64,000 nucleotides of DNA from assembly GCA_025359985.1 (NCBI GenBank), contig JANYDB010000058.1, positions 1 through 64,000 of the forward strand, read 5' to 3'. Shown here one piece after another: positions 35,570 to 43,906 of the stretch (its first letter is position 1; each line of letters starts with the position of its first letter). The position numbers and the translations under genes were made by a program. The notes beneath the pieces are model-generated. The model did not search any database, had not been told where the DNA came from, and was given only the letters and a program-made list of their open reading frames with translations. The stretch is from Burkholderiales bacterium. Its GTDB lineage: Bacteria > Pseudomonadota > Gammaproteobacteria > Burkholderiales > Usitatibacteraceae.

Positions 35570-37624
35570 CTACCAAATTGTCACCGTATCACCCGCCGCG
35601 CGCAGCATCTTTGCGCCAGGTTTGCAGCTGAACGCCTGCTGAAATTCGGGCAAATTTCCAAGTGGCCCGAGTACGCGGAAACGGGCTGGAGAATGGGAGT
35701 CGGTCAGGATGCGGCGGCGCAGTTCTGCATCGCGAATATTCTGCCGCCATGATTGTGCGTAGTTAATGAAGAAGCGCTGTTCGGCGTTGAGACCATCGAT
35801 TTTATGCGCCGCGTTTTTGTGCGCGGCCTCAGATTTTTGTAATCCCAAATAGGCCACGCGCAAGCCGCCGAAGTCCGCGATATTCTCGCCCAAGGTGGCG
35901 CGGCCATTGATGTTCAAATCGGGCAACGGCGCAAAGGCATCGTATTGTTTTGCAATCGCGTCGGCCTTTGCGGTGTAGCGGGCAGCATCATCAGCGGTCC
36001 ACCAATCGCGGCGGTTGCCGATAGCATCAAACTTGCGCCCGCGGTCATCAAAGCCGTGTGTTAATTCATGGCCGATCACCATGCCAATGCCGCCGTAATT
36101 TGATGCATCATCGGCGCGCTCATCAAAGAACGGGGATTGCAAAATTCCGGCAGGGAAAACAATTTCGTTAATGCTGGCGTTGTAATACGCGTTCACGGTG
36201 GGCGGCGACATTGACCAGGCGTTGCGATCAATCGGTTTACCCAGGCGATGCGTCTGGCGCTTGAATTCAACGCGGCTGGCCCGCAGCACATTGCCCAAGT
36301 AATCATCACGCTTGATTTCAACGGCTGAATAATCTTTCCACTGATCGGGATAGCCAATTTTTACGGCGATCGCATCCAGCTTGATGATGGCTTCTTTTTT
36401 GGTTGCATCCCCCATCCAGTCAAGCGCCTGAATGCGGTCACGCAACGCGAGGCGCACATTTTTGACGAGTTCAAGTGCCTTTACTTTGGCTGCCGGTGAA
36501 AACGCTTTCTCGACGTATAATTGGCCCAGCGCTTCGCCCATAGTGCGGTCAATAGTGGCGATCACGCGTTTGTCGCGGGATTCCATTTCTTCCACACCGG
36601 TCAAAACCTTGCCATAGAACGCAAAGCTTTCTTGCTCGAATGCGCCGCCCATTTGCGGGGCGAGTGAGCGCAAGGCATGCCAGGTATTGTAAGCAGCCCA
36701 GGTTGATGCCGGTGTATCGTTGGCGAGACGGGAGAGGGCTTCAAAAAACTTTGGCTGGCCGACATTGATATCGCCCGGCTCAGCGATCCCCAGTGTGGCA
36801 AAAAAATCAGCCCACTCTATATTCGGTGCGATTTCCTTGAGCTGGGCAAGGCTCATCAAGTTATAGGTTTTATCCGGATCGCGTGCATCAATACGAACCA
36901 TCGCGGCCTCGGCCAGTGAAGTTTCCAGCGCCATGATGTCCGCGGCATTTTTGCTAGCCTCAGTTGTGCTCATGCCAGATAGTGCAAGCATTTTTCCGAT
37001 ATGGGTAACATAAGCATCACGCTGCTTTTGGCTGCGGTCATCCTTGGAAAAATAGTATTCACGCTCCGGCAAGCCAAGGCCGCCCTGAAAAATCTGCGCG
37101 ATGTAGCGCGATGAATTTTTCTGATCCTGGCGAATGCCGAAACTGAATCCGACCGGTGTTCCCTGTGCCTGCAGACGGGCAAACAGCGATGCCAAATTTT
37201 TGCCGGTGCGCGCATCTTTCATTGTGGCCAGCGCGGTGGCGAGATTAGTTTCATCGCTTGCATTGACGGCTATTCCTGAGGCATAAAAATCGCCCACCTT
37301 ACGTTTAATGCTGCCCGCAGGCGCTGCAGACGGCATCATCGCCGCTTCTAAAATGGCTTTCATCACCTTGCGGTTGCGCTCTTCAATCTGGTCAAATGCG
37401 CCCCAACGAGCCTTGTCTTTGGGGATTTCACTCACATCCTGCCAATGGCCCACGGCATAGCGATAAAAATCATCACAAGCACCAACTTTAGGGTCGAAAT
37501 AGGCCTTATCAACGCCTGGTTTATCGTCTAATGCGGCAACCTTTAGTGCGGTCGTTTTAGCGACAGCAGATGCGTCTGGCGAGGGTTTAGCAAGTTGTGG
37601 AGAGTCAGGTTGTGGTGAGGTGCG
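35570..37624 (-). pseudogene. M13-family (PepO/neprilysin-like) peptidase, main fragment cut off by an IS
   Basis: Codes for nearly the whole mature M13 zinc peptidase. KAYFDPKVGACDDFYRYAVG begins the domain, and an ATG inside it (37453) opens the longest AUG frame. NAYYNASINEIVFPAGILQ, HELTHGFDDRG (HExxH) and GENIADFGGL (third ligand) are all intact. The frame stays open upstream to the edge of the IS at 37625, where a stop appears. The signal peptide lies beyond the IS at 38920-39007. Without export it could not act in the periplasm, so it is probably inactive. Confidence 0.85.
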
Positions 37625-38919
37625 AATTGACTCAAATTAAAGGTTACCGAAGGGATTAGTCAAAAGGTATCGTTGCCTCACATTGTTGGTTACCAGACAA
37701 AGTGAGGTAATCGACGATGGGCAAGAACGACAAGAAAGCGTATTTAGACGCGATTCGGGGTCGCTACCGGAAAGCATCGCGGGCGGACAAGTCCAGAATT
37801 CTGGATGAGTTTTGTGCTGTTTGTCAGTATCACCGCAAATACGCATTACGACGGCTCGCGCAACCCAACCAGAAAGGGGTGGCCCGTCAGAAGCCCGGCA
37901 AACGGTCATGCTATAACGTAGCTGCGGTGATGATGCCGCTACGCGCGATCTGGCTGGCCACCGATCAGATGGCCGCCAAGCGGCTCAAAGCCGCCCTGCC
38001 GCTGTGGTTACCGCACTACGAAGCCGCGCACGGCATGCTCGCTGACGACGTACGACACAAATTACTCACCGTCTCGGCTGCCACCCTGGATCGGCTGCTG
38101 TCTCCAGTGCGCGCCCAAGCTGGCAAACGCGGCTTGTCGGGCACCAAGCCAGGGACGCTGCTGAAGAACCAGATTCCCCTGCAAGGCGAGGCATGGGATG
38201 TCTCCGTACCGGGCTTCATTGAGGCAGATACCGTGGCCCATTGCGGCAACAGTCTGGCCGGTGATTTCGTCTGGAGCCTGACCATGACTGATCTGTATTC
38301 GGGGTGGACAGAGTGTCGTGCAACCTGGAACAAGGGAGCCGATGGCGTCATGCAGCAGATCAAGGCAGTCCAGCAGGCGTTGCCGTTTACCGTCAAAGGT
38401 TTTGATTGTGACAATGGTTCGGAATTCCTGAATTGGCATCTGTTACGTTATTTCCAGACTCACAACCAGCCAATCCACTTTACTCGCTCACGTCCCTATC
38501 ACTCCAATGATAACGCCCATGTGGAGCAGAAGAACTGGTCATGTGTGCGACAACTGTTCGGCTATGATCGCTTTGCCCAGCCGAAGATGGTCAAGGCAAT
38601 GAATGATCTTTATGCGAAGGAGTTCAGTTGGATGACCAATTTCTTCTGCCCGACCATGAAGCTCGCTGAAAAGACCCGCGTCGGTGCCAAGGTCGTGAAG
38701 AGGTATGGCGCGCCGGAAACCCCGGCGCAGCGGCTACTCCTCCATTCGAGCTTGACTGATATGCAGAAGCAGCGCCTTGTTGAGCTTCAGACCACGCTCA
38801 ACCCTTTTGTATTACGCGGTATTATTCAAAGAAAACTGAGAGCCATTTTTAAACTCGTTCGGTAACCGTCTATATGAGGCAACGTTAATGTCGCTCGGTA
38901 ACCTTTTTATGTGAGTCAA
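37625..38919 (+). mobile_element. Complete insertion sequence in the M13 peptidase gene
   Basis: A 1295-bp element carrying one transposase gene. The terminal inverted repeats are about 24 bp: TTGACTCAAATTAAAGG then TTACCGA at the left, and TTGACTCACATAAAAAGG then TTACCGA read inward from the right. TGCG flanks both ends (37621-37624 and 38920-38923), consistent with a 4-bp target duplication. Removing the element and one TGCG restores the peptidase reading frame. Confidence 0.85.
37717..38865 (+). CDS. DDE transposase with integrase core
   Basis: 382 residues. An N-terminal helix-turn-helix-like region (DKSRILDEFCAVCQYHRKYA) is followed by an rve-type catalytic core. The probable triad is Asp171 (FIEADTVAHCG), Asp232 (GFDCDNGSEF) and Glu270 (NAHVEQKNW), with 37 residues between the last two. 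SRPYHSNDNAHVEQKNWS is typical of the ISNCY/IS481-like integrase-core transposases; I am unsure which family. No internal stops, so the IS may still be active. Confidence 0.88.
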   Translation: MGKNDKKAYLDAIRGRYRKASRADKSRILDEFCAVCQYHRKYALRRLAQPNQKGVARQKPGKRSCYNVAAVMMPLRAIWLATDQMAAKRLKAALPLWLPHYEAAHGMLADDVRHKLLTVSAATLDRLLSPVRAQAGKRGLSGTKPGTLLKNQIPLQGEAWDVSVPGFIEADTVAHCGNSLAGDFVWSLTMTDLYSGWTECRATWNKGADGVMQQIKAVQQALPFTVKGFDCDNGSEFLNWHLLRYFQTHNQPIHFTRSRPYHSNDNAHVEQKNWSCVRQLFGYDRFAQPKMVKAMNDLYAKEFSWMTNFFCPTMKLAEKTRVGAKVVKRYGAPETPAQRLLLHSSLTDMQKQRLVELQTTLNPFVLRGIIQRKLRAIFKLVR

Positions 38920-39007
38920 TGCGGGTGGCTGCAGCTGATGCGCCACTGGCTATCAAAGCAATGAGTAAAGGCAAAGTGCGCAACAATGGATGGGCGTAGG
39001 TTTTCAT
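38920..39007 (-). pseudogene. M13 peptidase 5' fragment (signal peptide)
   Basis: The ATG at 39007 starts MKTYAHPLLRTLPLLIALIA followed by SGASAAATR, a classic Sec signal peptide. At that point the IS begins. Joined at the CGCA target to the fragment ending at 37624, it reads SAAATRTSPQPDSPQ in frame. Confidence 0.8.
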
Positions 39008-39158
39008 ATCGAGCTTTCGAAAAATTAACTTAACGATATTCGCACAAAAAACCTCCTCTCATGCATGACGCACGGCATACCTTTACCTCCCCGCCCATTT
39101 GCCTGGTTTCAGGTTAGCGTCACTGCCCTATTTTGCTGCGCCGCAACATGAAAAGTGA

Positions 39159-39187
39159 TTGACACCTTCAGACACGAGTAATACGCT
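39159..39187 (+). promoter_or_regulatory. Promoter of the psrA-fadE operon
   Basis: TTGACA (39159-39164), a 17-bp spacer and TACGCT (39182-39187). The predicted start, about 39194, falls inside the palindromic operator. Confidence 0.75.
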
Positions 39188-39191
39188 AGTT

Positions 39192-39207
39192 TCAAACAAG
39201 CGTTTGA
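39192..39207. promoter_or_regulatory. PsrA-type operator
   Basis: TCAAAC-AAGC-GTTTGA: perfect 6-bp arms with a 4-bp spacer. It contains CAAAC-N4-GTTTG, the consensus described for Pseudomonas PsrA. It overlaps the predicted transcription start, as expected for autorepression. Confidence 0.75.
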
Positions 39208-39260
39208 TTGAGATTCAATTTTCTCCATAACCCATTGAGCCCGTTAAGTTTAAATATAAT

Positions 39261-39989
39261 ATGGCTACACCTGCAATAAGTCGTTTACAACGAACGCCAG
39301 ATTCAATCGTCGAAAAAACGGTTGAGATAGATACTAAATCGCGCATTTTGGATGCCGCTGAAGAGCTTTTTATGGAACACGGCTTTGAAGCCACTTCCTT
39401 GAGGCTGATTACGACCGCGGCCAACGTAAACCTCGCTGCGGTCAATTACCACTTCGGTTCCAAAGAAGAGCTGTTCCAAGCGGTGTTAACGCGACGGCTC
39501 GATCCGATGAACCAGGATCGTATGCAGCTATTGACGGCCTACGAGTCGGTGAGTAACGGCGGTGCATTAACCTGCGAAAAAATTATTTCGGCAATGTTTA
39601 TCCCGGCATTAAAACTGGCGCGCGATCATCAGCAGGGTGGGAAGAATTTTTTGCGCCTGCTGGGACGCGCCTATGCCGATCCTGCGCCGTTCATACGTCA
39701 ATTTTTATCGAGCCAATATGTGGAAATGATTGTGCGTTTTCGCGCTGCATTTGCGCGTGCATTGCCGCACCTGGAGCGTGAAGAAGTGTCGTGGCGCTTG
39801 CATTTTGTGATGGGTGCGCTTTCATACACATTGGCTGGCACAGACGCATTGAAAATGATCGCGCAATTTCATCCCGAAGAAATTGATAACGATGAACTAT
39901 TGCTGAAACGCCTCGCCCCGTTTTTAGCCGCAGGTTTGCGTGCGCCGGTGCAATCAGGCGATACGCATCAATGGTTTCAGGAAACCTGA
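39261..39989 (+). CDS. psrA: PsrA-like TetR-family fatty-acid-responsive regulator
   Basis: 242 residues. The TetR DNA-binding domain (about 28-75) has ILDAAEELFMEHGFEATSLR and NLAAVNYHFGSKEELFQAV. The C-terminal ligand domain ends LAPFLAAGLRAP, as in PsrA. PsrA of pseudomonads represses beta-oxidation genes and is released by long-chain acyl signals. Here it is the first gene of a fatty-acid operon, 51 bp before fadE, behind a promoter and operator that fit autoregulation. The N-terminal about 25 residues are an extra tail. Confidence 0.85.
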   Translation: MATPAISRLQRTPDSIVEKTVEIDTKSRILDAAEELFMEHGFEATSLRLITTAANVNLAAVNYHFGSKEELFQAVLTRRLDPMNQDRMQLLTAYESVSNGGALTCEKIISAMFIPALKLARDHQQGGKNFLRLLGRAYADPAPFIRQFLSSQYVEMIVRFRAAFARALPHLEREEVSWRLHFVMGALSYTLAGTDALKMIAQFHPEEIDNDELLLKRLAPFLAAGLRAPVQSGDTHQWFQET

Positions 39990-40040
39990 TCTTTACTTTT
40001 AACTTTTAGAAGTTTCAACCGAGAAGAAGGAGACGTCATC

Positions 40041-42512
40041 ATGGCGATTCTAGTTTGTGTAATTCTGGCCGTAGCCCTCATTTGGGCCTTGGCCTATCAT
40101 GCGGTTAGTGCTGTTATCTGGTCAGTCGCGGTGGGCATTGCGTTGGTCATCGCTTCTGCTACCGATGTGCTTTCCGGTGCTATGGCCGGTATTGTCTGGC
40201 TGGTGTTTTTGGCGGCGGCAATCGTGGCCAATGTGAAGTCATTGCGCCATAGCCTGTTGACGGTGCCTATTTTTGGACTGTATAAGAAAGTCTTGCCGCA
40301 AATGTCGCAAACCGAGCAGGAAGCGCTCGAAGCCGGTACCGTGTGGTGGGATGGTGATTTGTTTTCCGGCAAGCCAGATTGGAACAAATGGCTCAATGTG
40401 CCCAAGGCAAAATTAACCGCCGAAGAAAAAGCCTTCATCGACGGCCCCACCAATGAATTGTGCAGCATGATCGATGAGTGGAAAACCACGCACGAGCTGC
40501 ATGATCTGGAGCCCAAGGTCTGGCAATTCATTAAAGACAACGGCTTCCTTGGCATGATCATCCCGAAAGAATATGGTGGGCTCGGATTTTCGGCCTACGG
40601 CCATAGCCAAACCGTGATGAAAATTTCCACCCGCTCCGCTACTGCAGCGGTATCGGTGATGGTGCCTAATTCATTGGGGCCGGGCGAACTGCTGATGCAT
40701 TACGGCACCAAAGAACAAAAAGATTATTACCTGCCGCGCTTGGCAACAGGTCTGGAAATTCCGTGCTTTGCCTTGACCGCGCCTGAAGCGGGTTCTGACG
40801 CGGCCTCGATGCCCGATGTCGGTGTTGTGTGTAAACAAATGTGGGAAGGCAAAGAAACCCTGGGGCTTCGCGTGACATGGGAAAAACGCTACATCACGCT
40901 CGGCCCTATCGCGACTATTCTGGGGCTGGCATTTAAATGTTTTGACCCGGATAAAATATTGGGTGGCGAAGCCGAGCTGGGTATTACCTGCGCGTTAATT
41001 CCCACCAGCCATAAGGGCGTAAATATTGGCCGCCGTCATATGACCCTGAACGCGGCTTTTATGAACGGGCCGAATCATGGCAAAGATGTTTTTATTCCGA
41101 TGGATTGGGTGATCGGCGGCCAGCCGATGGTTGGTCAGGGCTGGCGCATGTTGATGGAATGTCTGGCCGCAGGGCGCTCCATTTCATTGCCTGCACAATC
41201 GATCGCTGCCGGCAAAGTGGCGAGCTTTACGTCTGGTGCATATTCACGCGTGCGCCAGCAATTTAAAATGCCGATTGGTAAATTTGAAGGTATTGAAGAG
41301 CCGTTGGCGCGAATCGGTGCCACCACCTATTTGATCGACGCGATACGCACCATTACGGCAGGCGCGCTTGATTTAGGTGAAAAGCCTTCGGTGCTTTCCG
41401 CAATTTCAAAATATCATGCGACCGAAAGCATGCGTCACGTGCTTAACGACGCGATGGACATTCATGGCGGCAAGGGCATTTGCATGGGGCCGAATAATTA
41501 TTTGGGCCGCGCTTATCAACAAATCCCGATTGCGATTACGGTTGAAGGTGCCAACATCCTCACCCGCTCGCTGATTATTTTTGGTCAAGGCGCGATTCGT
41601 TGCCACCCGTGGGTGTTGAAAGAAATGAAAGCCGCACGCGAAGACAGCATTGATGCGTTCGATGAAGCTTTTTGGGGGCATATTAAATTTACCATTTCAA
41701 ACGCCGCACGCGCACTGTGGATGGGCCTCACCGGTGCGGTGGGCCTGCCAGCACCGGCCTGCGTGGACACCAAGCGGTTCTATCAACAGATGACGCGCTT
41801 CTCATCCGCTTTCGCACTGTTGGCTGATACCTCAATGTTTATTATTGGCGGCACCTTGAAGCGTAAAGAAAAATTATCTGCGCGCCTCGGTGATGTGTTG
41901 TCGAACCTTTATTTAGCCTCCTGCGCGCTCAAGTTTTATGACGAGCGCGGTCAGCAAAAAGATGAACTGCCGCTTCTGCAATGGGCGCTCTATGATTGCT
42001 CGTTCAAAATTCAGGTCGCGATGGACGGCATTATCGCCAACTTCCCGAATCGTCCGATAGCATGGATCCTGCGCCGTCTCGTGTTCCCGAAAGGTCTCAC
42101 GCTGATTCAGCCGAGTGACGAGATGGGCCATGAAGTGGCCAAGATTTTGATTAACCCGACTGCCGCACGTGATCGTCTGATTGCTGGCATGTATTTACCC
42201 AGCGACGAGCGCGACATCATGGGCCATTTGAATGCCGCAATGCTGGCCGTGATTGCGGTCGAGCCGGTCGAGGCCAAGGTTCGCGTCGCGCAACGCGGCG
42301 GTCGTCTGACGCAGCGTGCACTGGAGCCGATGTTTGAGGAAGCCATGAAGCTGTCGGTGATTACCGAAACCGAACTGGCGTTGTGGAAACGCGCCCGCAT
42401 CCTGACTAAAGAAGTAGTGGCCGTTGATGACTTTGATAAAAATTTCGGCTTGGCTGTAGCGCAGTCTGAAGATTGGCGTCACGCTGATGCTCAGGCAATG
42501 GCGGCGGAATAA
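40041..42512 (+). CDS. fadE: Acyl-CoA dehydrogenase FadE
   Basis: 823 residues, FadE length. Two N-terminal membrane segments (about 3-22 and 28-64) anchor it. The acyl-CoA dehydrogenase fold follows: LGMIIPKEYGGLGFS, CFALTAPEAGSDAAS, LAAGRSISLPAQS and MDIHGGKGICMGP. A FadE-specific C-terminal domain of about 250 residues completes it. It catalyses the first, FAD-dependent step of beta-oxidation. Strong AAGGAG site. Two bases separate it from the thiolase. Confidence 0.95.
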   Translation: MAILVCVILAVALIWALAYHAVSAVIWSVAVGIALVIASATDVLSGAMAGIVWLVFLAAAIVANVKSLRHSLLTVPIFGLYKKVLPQMSQTEQEALEAGTVWWDGDLFSGKPDWNKWLNVPKAKLTAEEKAFIDGPTNELCSMIDEWKTTHELHDLEPKVWQFIKDNGFLGMIIPKEYGGLGFSAYGHSQTVMKISTRSATAAVSVMVPNSLGPGELLMHYGTKEQKDYYLPRLATGLEIPCFALTAPEAGSDAASMPDVGVVCKQMWEGKETLGLRVTWEKRYITLGPIATILGLAFKCFDPDKILGGEAELGITCALIPTSHKGVNIGRRHMTLNAAFMNGPNHGKDVFIPMDWVIGGQPMVGQGWRMLMECLAAGRSISLPAQSIAAGKVASFTSGAYSRVRQQFKMPIGKFEGIEEPLARIGATTYLIDAIRTITAGALDLGEKPSVLSAISKYHATESMRHVLNDAMDIHGGKGICMGPNNYLGRAYQQIPIAITVEGANILTRSLIIFGQGAIRCHPWVLKEMKAAREDSIDAFDEAFWGHIKFTISNAARALWMGLTGAVGLPAPACVDTKRFYQQMTRFSSAFALLADTSMFIIGGTLKRKEKLSARLGDVLSNLYLASCALKFYDERGQQKDELPLLQWALYDCSFKIQVAMDGIIANFPNRPIAWILRRLVFPKGLTLIQPSDEMGHEVAKILINPTAARDRLIAGMYLPSDERDIMGHLNAAMLAVIAVEPVEAKVRVAQRGGRLTQRALEPMFEEAMKLSVITETELALWKRARILTKEVVAVDDFDKNFGLAVAQSEDWRHADAQAMAAE

Positions 42513-42514
42513 AA

Positions 42515-43792
42515 ATGAAAAAAGTTTATGTAGTCGATGGGGCGCGCACCCCGTTTCTGAAAGCCAAAAGCAAGCCAGGTCCGTTTAGTGGCGGTGATTT
42601 GGCGGTGGGTTGTGGTCGTCCGCTGTTGGCGCGCCAACGTTTTGCGCCGACTGAATTTGATGAGGTTATTATCGGTGCGGCGATGCCGAGTGCGGATGAA
42701 GCCAATATCGGCCGCGTGGTTTCGTTGCGCCTAGGTTGTGGCGATAAAGTACCGGCCTGGACGGTGATGAGAAATTGCGCGTCTGGCATGCAGGCGCTGG
42801 ATTCAGCGTGCATGAATATCCTCGCCGGAAAATCGAATTTAGTGCTGGCCGGTGGTACTGATGCGATGAGTCATGCGCCCCTGTTGTTCGGGCCGCAGAT
42901 GGTGAACTGGCTGGCTGATTGGTATGGCGCAAAATCGTTCGGGCAGCGGACGGGTGTGGCGGTGCAATTCAGACTTGCTTACTTAGCACCCGTGATCGCG
43001 ATTCTGAAAGGATTAACCGACCCGATTGTGAAACTCAGCATGGGCCAGACCGCAGAAATCGTGGCGGAAAGATTCGGCATTACGCGACAAATGATGGATG
43101 CCTTCGCCGCCGATTCGCACCTGCGGGTGCTGGCTGGCTGTGCTGCTGGACATTTCAGCGAGATCGAGCCGTTGATTGATTCGCTGGGAAATATTTACAC
43201 CAGCGATGATGGTGTGCGCACCGATTCCACGCCTGATCGCCTGGCTAAGCTGCGCCCCGTGTTTGATAAGGTTTATGGCAATGTTACCGCCGGTAATTCA
43301 TCGCAAGTCACCGACGGTGCAGCGATGCTAATTCTGGCCAGCGAAGAAGCCGTTGCCAGACATAATCTGCAACCCATCGGCGCGATTATCGATTCGCAAT
43401 GGAGCGCACTGGATCCATCCGAAATGGGCTTGGGCCCGGTGCATGCTATTACCCCGATGCTGGTGCGCCATGGCATGAGCCTGCAGGACCTCGATGCGCT
43501 GGAGATCAACGAAGCCTTTGCCGCGCAGGCGCTGGGCTGTCTTGCGGCTTGGGAATCAACGTCGTACTGCACCGAAAAGCTGGGCCTAGATCGCCCATTC
43601 GGCAGTATTGATCGCGAGAAATTCAATGTCGATGGCGGCGCGATTGCAATTGGCCATCCGATCGGCGCGTCCGGCGCACGAGTCGTGTTGCACGCGTTAA
43701 AAACATTGCAGCGAACCGGCGGCAAACATGCCGCAGCGAGCCTCTGTATTGGCGGCGGGCAAGGCGGCGCGATGTTATTAGAACGGCTATAA
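42515..43792 (+). CDS. Acetyl-CoA C-acyltransferase (thiolase, FadI-like)
   Basis: 425 residues. Active-site Cys in MRNCASGMQALDSA, His in EINEAFAAQALG / GGAIAIGHPIGASGAR, and the second Cys in CIGGGQGGAMLLE. Longer than FadA because of an insert near residues 125-165, like FadI-type trifunctional-protein beta subunits. Cleaves 3-ketoacyl-CoA. Paired with the hydratase/dehydrogenase gene that follows. Confidence 0.92.
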   Translation: MKKVYVVDGARTPFLKAKSKPGPFSGGDLAVGCGRPLLARQRFAPTEFDEVIIGAAMPSADEANIGRVVSLRLGCGDKVPAWTVMRNCASGMQALDSACMNILAGKSNLVLAGGTDAMSHAPLLFGPQMVNWLADWYGAKSFGQRTGVAVQFRLAYLAPVIAILKGLTDPIVKLSMGQTAEIVAERFGITRQMMDAFAADSHLRVLAGCAAGHFSEIEPLIDSLGNIYTSDDGVRTDSTPDRLAKLRPVFDKVYGNVTAGNSSQVTDGAAMLILASEEAVARHNLQPIGAIIDSQWSALDPSEMGLGPVHAITPMLVRHGMSLQDLDALEINEAFAAQALGCLAAWESTSYCTEKLGLDRPFGSIDREKFNVDGGAIAIGHPIGASGARVVLHALKTLQRTGGKHAAASLCIGGGQGGAMLLERL

Positions 43793-43906
43793 AAATAAAA
43801 ACACTTGGCTGGACGGGCATCTCGAAGCAAAAGTGATTGGAAACAGCCGTCAATGCTAATGTTCCTATATTAAAATAACCTGCTTCTAGATCGAAGGATT
43901 TAACTC

